A DNA stretch of 35,715 bases from Blastocatellia bacterium UBA7656. GTDB lineage: Bacteria > Acidobacteriota > Blastocatellia > UBA7656. Shown here in pieces: positions 1 through 7,592 of this stretch (positions within the stretch are counted from its first letter, which is position 1; every line of letters starts with the position of its first letter). Location: assembly GCA_002483445.1 (NCBI GenBank), contig DLHY01000135.1:13807-49521 (forward strand). Reading direction: 5' to 3'. The position numbers and the translations under genes were made by a program. The notes below the pieces were generated by a model. That model searched no databases, was not told the DNA's origin, and worked only from the letters and a program-made list of their open reading frames with translations.

Positions 1-213
1 GAGCTTTCTATTCCGAGAACTATCATCGGCAATCATTGTACACGAGTGTGCCGAATGAGGTAGAGAGGGAGGAAGCTTTGATCTTTTTGTTCGGGCAGGC
101 CGTCCGATGTCTCCGCAGAGGTGTATCCTGGCAACTCTCCAGTCGTTCTGAAAAATGCCCAACTCACAGCAAAAGCATCAGAGCGAATCCTGCAAGTCTG
201 AGAAATGACGCGC

Positions 214-1227
214 CTACCGGGATTTTCTCACCTGAATCATCTCGGCCTGAAATGAGCCATCGCCGAGTCGAATGCCCTTGACCTTGACGGCGACCTCGAC
301 AACAACCGAGCCATGCTTTTGCTTGATACGTGTAGAGGCACTCACATGCACCGTGCGCCCGCTCACTCGCCAGTCTCCGATCAGGCCTGAAACGGGCAAG
401 CTCTCGACCGTGCCTTTGAAATTGACCCTGCTACCGCCGACCTTCGATTTGACTTCTATCTTCTCAGCGTCTACTGAGCCGTCGGGAAGCAGGAAGCCTT
501 CGACCTCAACCACAGCTCCCACAGCAACGGGACCATCTTCCTGGCGGATGCGCGTAGAGGCACTCACATGCACTGTGCGCCCGCTAATTACCCAGTCGCC
601 GATGAAGCCGAGAGGAAAACTTTCTATCTGTCCCTTAAACTCGAATTCGTCATCATCATCCTCACCGTCGTCATCGTCCTCGCCATCGTCATCATCCTCA
701 CCGTCATCATCGTCCTCGATCTCGATTTTGATAGCGTCAACAGAGCCGTCAGGACGCAAGAAGCCTTCAACTTCGGCAAGAGCGCCGACTGCTACCGGGG
801 CGTCTTCCTGCTCAATGCGAGTAGAGGCACTCACCTGTACGGTGCGCCCGCCAATCACCCAGTCACCGATTAAGCCGATGGGGAAACTCTGTATCCGTCC
901 CTTGAACTCAAATTCCCCATCATCGTCTTCAACCTTGATTTTTGTGGCATCCACCGAACCATCAGGGCGCTGAGAGCCTTCGACCTCTACGAGTACTCCA
1001 ACCGCCACCGGTCTTTCTTCCTGGCGGATGCGCGTAGATGCGCTCACATGCACTGTGCGCCCGCCCACTCTCCAATCGCCTATCCTGTTTGGGTTGTCCG
1101 GCAGGCTTTGAACGATGCCCTTGAACTCAAACTCATCACTCCCATCGCTCGCAGCAGTCAATACGCCGACCAATCCCAAGCTCACGACAACCACAAATAC
1201 CATCGTGATTTCTCTGAAAGCTCTCAT
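214..1227 (-). CDS. Secreted protein with four tandem DUF5666-like domains
   Basis: A 337-residue protein. It starts at ATG with a good ribosome binding site (AAGGAGATA, about 6 bases upstream) and has an N-terminal hydrophobic signal segment (about residues 8-26). The mature part holds four copies of a roughly 66-residue module (about 33-100, 106-171, 195-260 and 269-334). Each copy contains FKG near its start, a GDW-x-x-x-GRTVHVSASTRI core, a VEVEG-like strand and a DGS-x-x-A-x-KI strand near its end. This is the pattern of DUF5666 beta-rich domains. Between copies 2 and 3 lies an acidic linker (171-194) made of D4GE repeats, which may bind divalent cations. The last copy is more divergent and more basic. 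The function of DUF5666 is unknown; an extracytoplasmic location is inferred from the signal segment. The region downstream of the stop holds no recognisable gene. Confidence 0.85.
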   Translation of the reverse strand: MRAFREITMVFVVVVSLGLVGVLTAASDGSDEFEFKGIVQSLPDNPNRIGDWRVGGRTVHVSASTRIRQEERPVAVGVLVEVEGSQRPDGSVDATKIKVEDDDGEFEFKGRIQSFPIGLIGDWVIGGRTVQVSASTRIEQEDAPVAVGALAEVEGFLRPDGSVDAIKIEIEDDDDGEDDDDGEDDDDGEDDDDEFEFKGQIESFPLGFIGDWVISGRTVHVSASTRIRQEDGPVAVGAVVEVEGFLLPDGSVDAEKIEVKSKVGGSRVNFKGTVESLPVSGLIGDWRVSGRTVHVSASTRIKQKHGSVVVEVAVKVKGIRLGDGSFQAEMIQVRKSR

Positions 1228-1722
1228 CTCAGTATCTCCTTATCAAACTACAAGGCGGCAGCAAACGACCTGCTTTGTGGTCTCTCACGCCTTGATTGAA
1301 AGCCCCGCCAGCGGAGCAGTACATCCGGAAGATGGGATTTTTTTCCGACTGAATCGGGCAGAAATTTCCTCATCCAAAAAGTATTATCTTGCTGGTTTTT
1401 AGAGCAACCCCCCTGAATCATACCAGGCTATCCTCTCTTATCACGGAAGTTGGGCGTAGACAGGGGATTTCCCGCAGCCTTCAAATATCCCATTTTCTGA
1501 AGACATGTATCTCTGCCGCGCAAGATACACGCAAACCAGATACCGAAATTGGCTCTGTGATATTGAAGGCTGCGCGTAAGCGGTTCGATACAGCCACCTC
1601 GACGGTGATCTCTTCGTCCGGTTTGAGGGCGATCATTTGTTCGGCTTGGACAGGTGTGGCCATCTCGCCAGAAGCCATCGCCTCTGAATACTTCAAGGAG
1701 AATTCTCATCTCGCCGCAGGGC
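1228..1722. other. Intergenic region without a recognisable gene
   Basis: About 500 bases separate the divergent DUF5666 gene and the alcohol dehydrogenase. Short open frames exist on both strands, but none has a credible ribosome binding site together with a recognisable protein. The only supported functional element is the alcohol dehydrogenase promoter at the right edge. The stretch may contain a decayed gene; I see no repeat or RNA signature. Confidence 0.4.
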
Positions 1723-1751
1723 TTTGCAGTATCTAACGCCCCGCGTATAAT
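1723..1751 (+). promoter_or_regulatory. Sigma-70-type promoter for the alcohol dehydrogenase
   Basis: TTTGCA (1723-1728) and a perfect TATAAT (1746-1751) are separated by exactly 17 bases. The predicted start site is near 1758. This leaves a leader of about 23 bases carrying the GAGGAG ribosome binding site before the ATG at 1781. Confidence 0.7.
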
Positions 1752-1780
1752 CGTGGCGATTTTAATTCGAGGAGCGATCA

Positions 1781-2794
1781 ATGAAAGCAGCACTGGTTCA
1801 CGAGTATAAACAGCCTCTTCAAATCACGGACGTAGACCGGCCCGCGCCCGCAGAGGATGAAGTCCTCATAGAGATCGAAGCCTGCGGCGTTTGCCATTCC
1901 GATCTTCACCTTGCCGAAGGCGACTGGCCTCAGTTCAAGCGCCTGATCAAAATGCCGTTCATTCCCGGCCACGAAGTCGTGGGCCGCGTAAGTGAAAAAG
2001 GCAGCGCAGTCGAACATCTTTCCATTGGAGATCGCGTAGGCGTAGCGTGGCTTCACTGGTCGTGCGGCGAGTGCGAGCTTTGCCGCGAAGGGCTTGAAAA
2101 TCTCTGCCCCAAACAATCGATCACAGGTGCAAGCGTCGATGGCGGCTTCGCTCAGTTCATAAAAGCCAAAGCTTCGCACGCGCTCAAAGTTCCTGACTCG
2201 CTCTCATCAGAAGAAGCCGCCCCGCTCTTCTGCGCCGGTGTGACTGTTTATCGAGCGATAAAAAAAGCCGGGATAAAACCCGGTCAGAGAGTGGCCATCT
2301 TCGGCATAGGCGGGCTTGGCCATCTCGCGGTGCAGATAGCGAAAGCATTCGGCGCGCAAGTCATAGCCATAGATGTCACGGATGAAAAACTCGAATTTGC
2401 CCGCTCGCTCGGCGCTGAGAAAACCATCAATGCTACAACCACAGACCCGGCGAAAGAGTTACGCTCGACGGGCGGCGCGCACGTCGCCGTAGTCACTATC
2501 GGCTCGAAAGCCGCTTACAACTCGGCTTTCTCTTCCATTCGCTCTGCTGGCAGCCTGGTCGTCGTGGGATTTCCTTCAGAAGATATTTCTTTCCCTGCGA
2601 TCATGATGAGGGAGATGAAAATTCTTTCTGCCGCCACAGGCACTCGTCAGGATGTCGCGGAAGTTCTGGAGATGGCCGCAGACGGCAAAATCCGATGCCA
2701 GGTCGAAACCCGACAACTCGATGAGATAAATGAAATCCTTGAAGACATGCGCCGGGGGCGAATAACCGGACGTGTCGTGCTGAAGTTCAAGTAA
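1781..2794 (+). CDS. adhP: Zinc-dependent alcohol dehydrogenase (AdhP/ADH-I type, MDR superfamily)
   Basis: A 337-residue cytoplasmic oxidoreductase, full length for the bacterial AdhP-like group, which interconverts primary alcohols and aldehydes with NAD. Catalytic zinc ligands are C38 (in CGVCHSD), H64 (GHE) and C151. Structural zinc ligands are C95, C98, C101 and C109. The Rossmann motif GIGGLG is at 175-180, and the acidic D198 at the end of the second strand favours NAD over NADP. The start is fixed by a GAGGAG site 6 bases upstream and a consensus promoter. It stands alone: the gene to the left is divergent and the kinase to the right has its own promoter. The physiological substrate cannot be read from the sequence, so the adhP symbol is by family. 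Confidence 0.92.
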   Translation: MKAALVHEYKQPLQITDVDRPAPAEDEVLIEIEACGVCHSDLHLAEGDWPQFKRLIKMPFIPGHEVVGRVSEKGSAVEHLSIGDRVGVAWLHWSCGECELCREGLENLCPKQSITGASVDGGFAQFIKAKASHALKVPDSLSSEEAAPLFCAGVTVYRAIKKAGIKPGQRVAIFGIGGLGHLAVQIAKAFGAQVIAIDVTDEKLEFARSLGAEKTINATTTDPAKELRSTGGAHVAVVTIGSKAAYNSAFSSIRSAGSLVVVGFPSEDISFPAIMMREMKILSAATGTRQDVAEVLEMAADGKIRCQVETRQLDEINEILEDMRRGRITGRVVLKFK

Positions 2795-2826
2795 GAAACC
2801 TTTCTTCTTTTTCCAAACTCCGATTC

Positions 2827-2846
2827 GTTCATTTCGAATGAACTTT
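2827..2846 (+). terminator. Possible terminator after the alcohol dehydrogenase
   Basis: GTTCATT (2827-2833) and AATGAAC (2837-2843) form a perfect 7-bp stem with a 3-base loop, followed by only three T residues. The stem is AT-rich and the T-tract short, so termination would be weak. Confidence 0.35.
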
Positions 2847-2859
2847 CAGGATTATTGTG

Positions 2860-2888
2860 TTGACTCGTCGGTCAAAATGACGTAGATT
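2860..2888 (+). promoter_or_regulatory. Sigma-70-type promoter for the kinase-regulator operon
   Basis: TTGACT (2860-2865) and TAGATT (2883-2888) are separated by 17 bases. The predicted leader before the ATG at 2962 is about 65 bases. Confidence 0.5.
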
Positions 2889-2961
2889 TGGGCCATCAGG
2901 TAACAAACAGGTCTTGCCCCCATGTTAATCCGCAGCCCCTTCTTGAGTCGCAGGCGTCCGT

Positions 2962-5628
2962 ATGTCAAACCCTGGCGGGTCTAGTGACCGAATCCTCATT
3001 CTTGGGGACGAATCAAAGTCTGCTGGCGCTTTGGAGCGCATACTTCGCGCCGCCGGTTATACCGCCGTCCATGTCAGTAACGTCCAGACGGCCCACGATC
3101 ATCTTCGCTCGACCGACTTCGCTCTTGCCATCATCGAGCCATCTTCTTCCCGCCTGTCAGGAAACATAGTTCATTTTTCGGACGACGAATCGGGCGAAAG
3201 CTTCCGCCGCATGTCGTGGGCCAATCGCGCGCTCGATTTGTGCCGCGAAATCCGCAGCGCAAAATCCACCTCGGAATTGCCTGTGATGGTCGTCTCCAAA
3301 AGTCAGCGCCCGCAGGATCGGATCACCTGCCTCAACGCCGGAGCGACCGATTATATCAGCAAGCCTTACCAGCGAGCGGAACTGCTCTCGCGCGTCCGCG
3401 CCCATCTCAAGTCGTGGCATTATGAGCGCGACCGCACCGAGAGATTCGAACAACTCAACGTCCTTCACGCGGTATCGAGCGTGCTGACCAGTTCACTTGA
3501 GCCTGAAGTCCTAGTCCAGCGCACGCTGAAAGTTTTAATTCAAAATCTTCATGTCGATGCCGGAGTCGTTTATCTTCGCTCACCCGAAAGCGGGCAGATG
3601 ATGATATCGGCATCCGAAGGATTCGCAAGCGATGCGGACGAACAAAGCGGGCTGCTCGATCTTTATCAACGCACTTCTCCGCTGATGAACGGAAAGCCGA
3701 TAGTGCTTGAGCATGTTCCTGAATCCGCTCGCCTCGGACTTGCGGGCGATGTGCTTAGAGGCATAGAAGGGATGGTATGCGCGCCCATCGGTCTTGCCGG
3801 AAACACGGTAGGCGCGATCTGCCTTTTCTCGCACAAGACGACGCCTTTCCAGAATCAACAGGCGGAACTGCTCTCGACTATCTGCAATCAATTGAGCATC
3901 GCGCTTGAAAACGCGCGTCTCTACATCGAGACGAAAAAGAGCGCGGCGCAATTGGCATTCGTTTATAACCTCGGCAACAACCTGATGACCTCGCTTGAAA
4001 TGGAGGAACTGCTCGGCTACGCGGTCTTCACCGTGGGCAAGAGCCTCGATTGCGACGCCTGCGCGGTGGTCGTTCGAGCATCGGGCGAGCCTCAGAGGAT
4101 GGACTCGGCAATATTTTCCAAGCGTCAGGATCATCGCGAGCTTGGCAATGAGTGGTATCACGCGGAAAGAGTGGTGGAGTTTCTCGACACCGCCGACTGC
4201 GGCGTGCAACCACTGGTCGAAGCCCGCACCGCAGAGCGTTTTCTCTGCGAGGAAGACGTGCAGGTTGAGATGATCGTGCCGCTGATGTTCGATGACCGGA
4301 TGCTTGGAGTTTTCATCTGCGCAAACTACACCGCGCGCACATTCAGTTCTGATGACCAGAAGATCCTCGGCGCGGTAGCCCAGCGTCTGAGCCTCGCCAT
4401 TCGAAACACTGAGCTTTATCAGCGCACGAAAGACACCTCGATCAATCTGGCGGTCGAAGTCGCTCGTCGGACGCGCGAGATAGAAGAGCAGAAGCGATTT
4501 ACGGACAAGATAATCGATTCGCTTCCCGTCTCGCTTTACGTCATCGACCGCGATATGAACATCGTGGCGTGGAATCGTAATCGCGAGCTTGGCGGGCAGG
4601 GCATCAGCCGCGATGAAGTGCTGGGCAAAAACGTCTTCGAGGTCCTCGCGCGTCAGCCTCGCCGTATGCTCGAAGAGGAATTCACCGAAGTCTTCCGCAC
4701 AGGGAAGATAGTCCGACTCGAACAGGATTCCCTGACCGAAGGGCTGAAGAAATACTGGAACATCAGCAAGATTCCCATGCGCGTGGATAATGCCGAAGTC
4801 ACGCATGTGATCACGGTCGGCGAGGACATCACCGAGCAGAAGAAGATGAACGAAGCGGTCATCCACGCCGAAAAACTCGCGTCCATCGGAAGGCTTGCAG
4901 CCGGAGTCGTACACGAACTTAACAATCCGCTTGCGACCATCGCGGCCTGCTCCGAATCGCTGATCGTGAGGACGGAAGAGATCGAAGAAAAATCTCTCAG
5001 TCAGGATTTCAGCGAGTATCTTGAAATCATTCGAGAGGAAGCCTTCCGCTGCAAGACCATAACCAACAGCCTGCTCGATTTCTCGCACCAGCGACAGGCC
5101 GACAAACTCTCCTGCGACATAAACCAGATAATCGATAACACGCTCCAACTCACCCGTCATCATCCCAAGCTCGGAGAGTTGACGCTGGTCAAGGAGCTTG
5201 ATTCATCAATCAGTCCGGTGCTTGTCAACGAGGGCCAGATGAAACAGATATTCATCGCGCTCATATCCAACGCCTTCGATGCGATGGACGGCGATGGGAC
5301 GTTGACGATACGCACACTCTGGAGCGAGATGAGTTCGGGGCGGGCAGTCGGGATCGAGTTCAGCGATACGGGATGCGGAATACCTGCCTCTCACCTGCAA
5401 AAAATTTTCGATCCGTTCTTTACCACCAAACCGCTCGGTCGCGGAACGGGGCTTGGCCTTTCGGTCTGCTACGGAATAGTGAGCGAGCATGGAGGAAAGA
5501 TAGAAGTGGATTCGGTTGAAGGCGAAGGATCAACCTTCAGAGTTTTGCTCCCTTCTCTGCCCTCTGCGGCGCAGTATCAGGCGACGGACGCGACGCAAAA
5601 CTCGACAATAAAAATGGAGAATATGTGA
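2962..5628 (+). CDS. Hybrid sensor histidine kinase (receiver-GAF-GAF-PAS-HisKA-HATPase)
   Basis: An 888-residue soluble sensor kinase with no transmembrane segment. Domains in order: an N-terminal receiver-like domain (about 10-150), two GAF domains (about 175-312 and 340-490), a PAS domain (513-630), HisKA with the phospho-acceptor H651 in the HELNNPL motif, and a C-terminal HATPase_c domain with SNAFDAMD (N box), DTGCGIPA (G1) and GTGLGLS (G2). The receiver is degenerate: the acceptor position is E59 (IIEPSS) rather than Asp, the acidic pair reads G15-D16-E17, and about 25 extra residues follow, although the KPY lysine region is kept. The stop codon overlaps the start of the sigma-54 regulator at 5628, so the two are almost certainly co-translated partners. 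The GAF and PAS domains suggest sensing of a cytoplasmic small molecule or redox state; the ligand is unknown. Confidence 0.92.
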   Translation: MSNPGGSSDRILILGDESKSAGALERILRAAGYTAVHVSNVQTAHDHLRSTDFALAIIEPSSSRLSGNIVHFSDDESGESFRRMSWANRALDLCREIRSAKSTSELPVMVVSKSQRPQDRITCLNAGATDYISKPYQRAELLSRVRAHLKSWHYERDRTERFEQLNVLHAVSSVLTSSLEPEVLVQRTLKVLIQNLHVDAGVVYLRSPESGQMMISASEGFASDADEQSGLLDLYQRTSPLMNGKPIVLEHVPESARLGLAGDVLRGIEGMVCAPIGLAGNTVGAICLFSHKTTPFQNQQAELLSTICNQLSIALENARLYIETKKSAAQLAFVYNLGNNLMTSLEMEELLGYAVFTVGKSLDCDACAVVVRASGEPQRMDSAIFSKRQDHRELGNEWYHAERVVEFLDTADCGVQPLVEARTAERFLCEEDVQVEMIVPLMFDDRMLGVFICANYTARTFSSDDQKILGAVAQRLSLAIRNTELYQRTKDTSINLAVEVARRTREIEEQKRFTDKIIDSLPVSLYVIDRDMNIVAWNRNRELGGQGISRDEVLGKNVFEVLARQPRRMLEEEFTEVFRTGKIVRLEQDSLTEGLKKYWNISKIPMRVDNAEVTHVITVGEDITEQKKMNEAVIHAEKLASIGRLAAGVVHELNNPLATIAACSESLIVRTEEIEEKSLSQDFSEYLEIIREEAFRCKTITNSLLDFSHQRQADKLSCDINQIIDNTLQLTRHHPKLGELTLVKELDSSISPVLVNEGQMKQIFIALISNAFDAMDGDGTLTIRTLWSEMSSGRAVGIEFSDTGCGIPASHLQKIFDPFFTTKPLGRGTGLGLSVCYGIVSEHGGKIEVDSVEGEGSTFRVLLPSLPSAAQYQATDATQNSTIKMENM

Positions 5629-7016
5629 TGAGTGCCAATATAAGTATGAGATTGCTGATAGCTGAAGACGAGAAGAATCTCGGCCTCGTGCTTCATAAAG
5701 AGCTTTCGCGGCTCGGTCATCAGGTGACGCTCGTGAGTGACGGCGAGGCGGCGATTCGCAGCGCGCGCGAGCAGGAATTCGATGTGGCTCTTCTCGACAT
5801 CATGATGCCGGGGCTGGGCGGAATAGAGGCGCTCCGCGAGCTTCGCCACCTGGAGCAGCCGCCCGAAGTTCTGATGATGACCGGACACGCAACGGTCGAG
5901 ACTGCGCTTCAGGCCATGAAGCTGGGCGCTTATGATTACCTCACCAAGCCGTGCCATATCCGCGAGCTTGAGGCGATATTGCAGAAGGCATTCGAGAAGC
6001 GCCAGTTGAGGCGGGAAAATCTGATTCTTCAATCGCGGCTCAGCTACAAAGAGAAATCGCCCGACATGGTTGCGACGAGCCGGAATATGATCGATATTCT
6101 CACGCTGACCAGAAGGGTGGCCCAGTCAAACGCGATAGTTCTGGTGATGGGCGAATCCGGCACGGGCAAGGAGCTTGTGGCGCAGACGATTCATTATTCG
6201 TCACATCGCAGCCACGGCCCTTTCATCGATATAAGCTGCGCCGCCATTCAGGAGACGCTTCTGGAATCGGAACTATTCGGGTACGAGGCCGGAGCGTTCA
6301 CGGGGGCGCGCAAGCGCAAGCTGGGGCTGCTGGAACTGGCTCATGGCGGAACTCTGTTTCTGGATGAAATCGGAGAGATGAGTTTGACGCTTCAATCGAA
6401 GCTGCTGCGCGTGTTGGAAACGCAGGCATTCTTCCGCGTGGGAGGGACGAAGAAAGTCGAAGTCGATGTGAGGGTGATAGCGGCGACCAATCGCGATCTG
6501 AATCAGTATGTGATCGAAGGGAAATTCCGCAGCGATCTTCTGTTTCGAATAAACAATTTCATGGTGACGCTTCCTCCGCTGAGGGATCGAATAGAAGACA
6601 TAGCCCCTTTGGCCGAGCATTTCCTTGCCAACGTCAGCGGAGGATCGAGTAGAAAGATAAGCGACGAGGCGATGCGGGTATTGATGAATTACTCGTGGCC
6701 GGGAAACGTGCGCGAATTGAAGAATGTCATCGAGCGCGCGGTGATACTTTCGTCAGAGGAAGTTATAACGCCAGTGGATTTGCCCGTCGAGATACGCGCG
6801 CACATTCCGCGGGCGGCAGCCGCGGCTGCGAGCGAAGAGGATGAAGAATCCAACCTCGATCAACTCAAGAAGAAACAGATAATCCGGGTGCTGGAACAGA
6901 CGGGCTGGCATCAGGGAAAAGCGAGCGAGATTTTAGGCATCTCGCCCAGCACACTTTATCGGCAATTGAAATCCTATGGTTTGACCCGCTCAAGGAGAGA
7001 GCATCAGCAGATTTGA
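5628..7016 (+). CDS. NtrC-family sigma-54-dependent response regulator
   Basis: A 462-residue activator with an N-terminal receiver (acceptor D57, conserved K107 in LTKP), an AAA+ sigma-54 interaction domain and a Fis-type helix-turn-helix. The AAA+ domain shows Walker A GESGTGKE (175-182), the sigma-54-contacting GAFTGA loop (222-227), Walker B LFLDE (243-247) and arginine-finger region FRSDLLFR. The C terminus carries GWHQGKASEILG and LYRQLKSYG of the DNA-binding helices. I chose the ATG at 5628, which overlaps the kinase TGA as TGATG and has a GGAGA site 8 bases upstream; a GTG at 5625 and a later ATG at 5646 are also possible. It should drive RpoN-dependent promoters on signal from the preceding kinase. 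I see no convincing GG-N10-GC sigma-54 site in this window, so its targets are probably elsewhere. Confidence 0.93.
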   Translation: MSANISMRLLIAEDEKNLGLVLHKELSRLGHQVTLVSDGEAAIRSAREQEFDVALLDIMMPGLGGIEALRELRHLEQPPEVLMMTGHATVETALQAMKLGAYDYLTKPCHIRELEAILQKAFEKRQLRRENLILQSRLSYKEKSPDMVATSRNMIDILTLTRRVAQSNAIVLVMGESGTGKELVAQTIHYSSHRSHGPFIDISCAAIQETLLESELFGYEAGAFTGARKRKLGLLELAHGGTLFLDEIGEMSLTLQSKLLRVLETQAFFRVGGTKKVEVDVRVIAATNRDLNQYVIEGKFRSDLLFRINNFMVTLPPLRDRIEDIAPLAEHFLANVSGGSSRKISDEAMRVLMNYSWPGNVRELKNVIERAVILSSEEVITPVDLPVEIRAHIPRAAAAAASEEDEESNLDQLKKKQIIRVLEQTGWHQGKASEILGISPSTLYRQLKSYGLTRSRREHQQI

Positions 7017-7069
7017 CGGCGAAGGGCAAGATGCGTCGTTTGAGTTGTTCGTATCGTCCAGATAGAGCA

Positions 7070-7357
7070 TCAGCGCCCATCGTCTCCATAGATTGCTTCC
7101 CGTCGGTCATCAGCAAGGACAGGAGTATCGAGGTTGTGACTGTCGACCCACTGATTGAAGGCTCTCAGCCATTCTCCGCGTGTGGCTGTTTCGTAAAATG
7201 GTTTTTCCGATTCGCCCTTGAGCGATTCATTAGCAAGACGGCGAAGAAGCGCGTCGAGAGTGACTCCCTGCGCCTCCGCCCGCTCCCTGAGCAATTGAAT
7301 GATGCGGGCTGAATCTTGGTCGACTTCTATCGTCGTCATCTGCGTTTTTGAATCCAT
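7070..7357 (-). CDS. Orphan antitoxin-like protein (ribbon-helix-helix, VapB-like)
   Basis: A 95-residue protein. I place the start at 7357 because GAGAGGTG lies about 5 bases upstream; a longer frame upstream lacks support. The N terminus has a beta strand (TTIEVD) followed by two helices (DSARIIQLLRERAEAQG, then TLDALLRRLAN), as in ribbon-helix-helix antitoxins. The C terminus is rich in Trp and acidic residues and ends in a REAIYGDDGR-type tail, like the toxin-binding tail of VapB partners of PIN toxins. The expected toxin should lie just downstream on the same strand, but that space belongs to the convergent sigma-54 regulator, which ends 53 bases away. The gene therefore appears to be a solitary antitoxin. 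The family assignment is by pattern only. Confidence 0.6.
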   Translation of the reverse strand: MDSKTQMTTIEVDQDSARIIQLLRERAEAQGVTLDALLRRLANESLKGESEKPFYETATRGEWLRAFNQWVDSHNLDTPVLADDRREAIYGDDGR

Positions 7358-7433
7358 ATCGTCACCTCTCGTTTCAGAATACTGCCTCGCTTCGAGATCA
7401 GCGACAAGAAGAAACCGCAGGACCAGCATCGCT

Positions 7434-7461
7434 AGAGATGGTCATTTAGAGATGGTCATTT
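7434..7461. repeat. Perfect 14-bp tandem duplication
   Basis: AGAGATGGTCATTT occurs twice in direct succession (7434-7447 and 7448-7461), between the divergent antitoxin-like and htrA genes. It may be replication slippage or a double operator. Confidence 0.6.
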
Positions 7462-7522
7462 GAGGACGAGAAATCCTCAAAGCTTTCTTTCGGCGAACCG
7501 CTCGCGCGCCTTTTCCGTAACT

Positions 7523-7572
7523 AGATATTGCAAGGCCCGACTCGTCTCGGTTAATCTTGAACTGCAATATCT
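7523..7572. promoter_or_regulatory. Inverted repeat in the htrA leader
   Basis: AGATATTGCA (7523-7532) is an exact inverted copy of TGCAATATCT (7563-7572), separated by 30 bases and ending 20 bases before the htrA ATG at 7593. It could be a paired regulator site or a leader stem-loop. The family of any binding protein cannot be told. Confidence 0.45.
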
Positions 7573-7592
7573 GGTTGGAAAGGATAGCCGAT

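Noticed and set aside
272..973. Long open frame on the plus strand opposite the DUF5666 gene
   Set aside because: It is a Ser/Thr-rich mirror of the repeated gene on the other strand, with no ribosome binding site or domain.
1481..1696. A 71-residue frame on the minus strand upstream of the alcohol dehydrogenase
   Set aside because: Starts with TTG, lacks a ribosome binding site and resembles no family.
3580..5163. Long minus-strand frame opposite the histidine kinase
   Set aside because: Composition and position show it as a shadow of the GC-rich kinase gene; no recognisable domain and no start signal.
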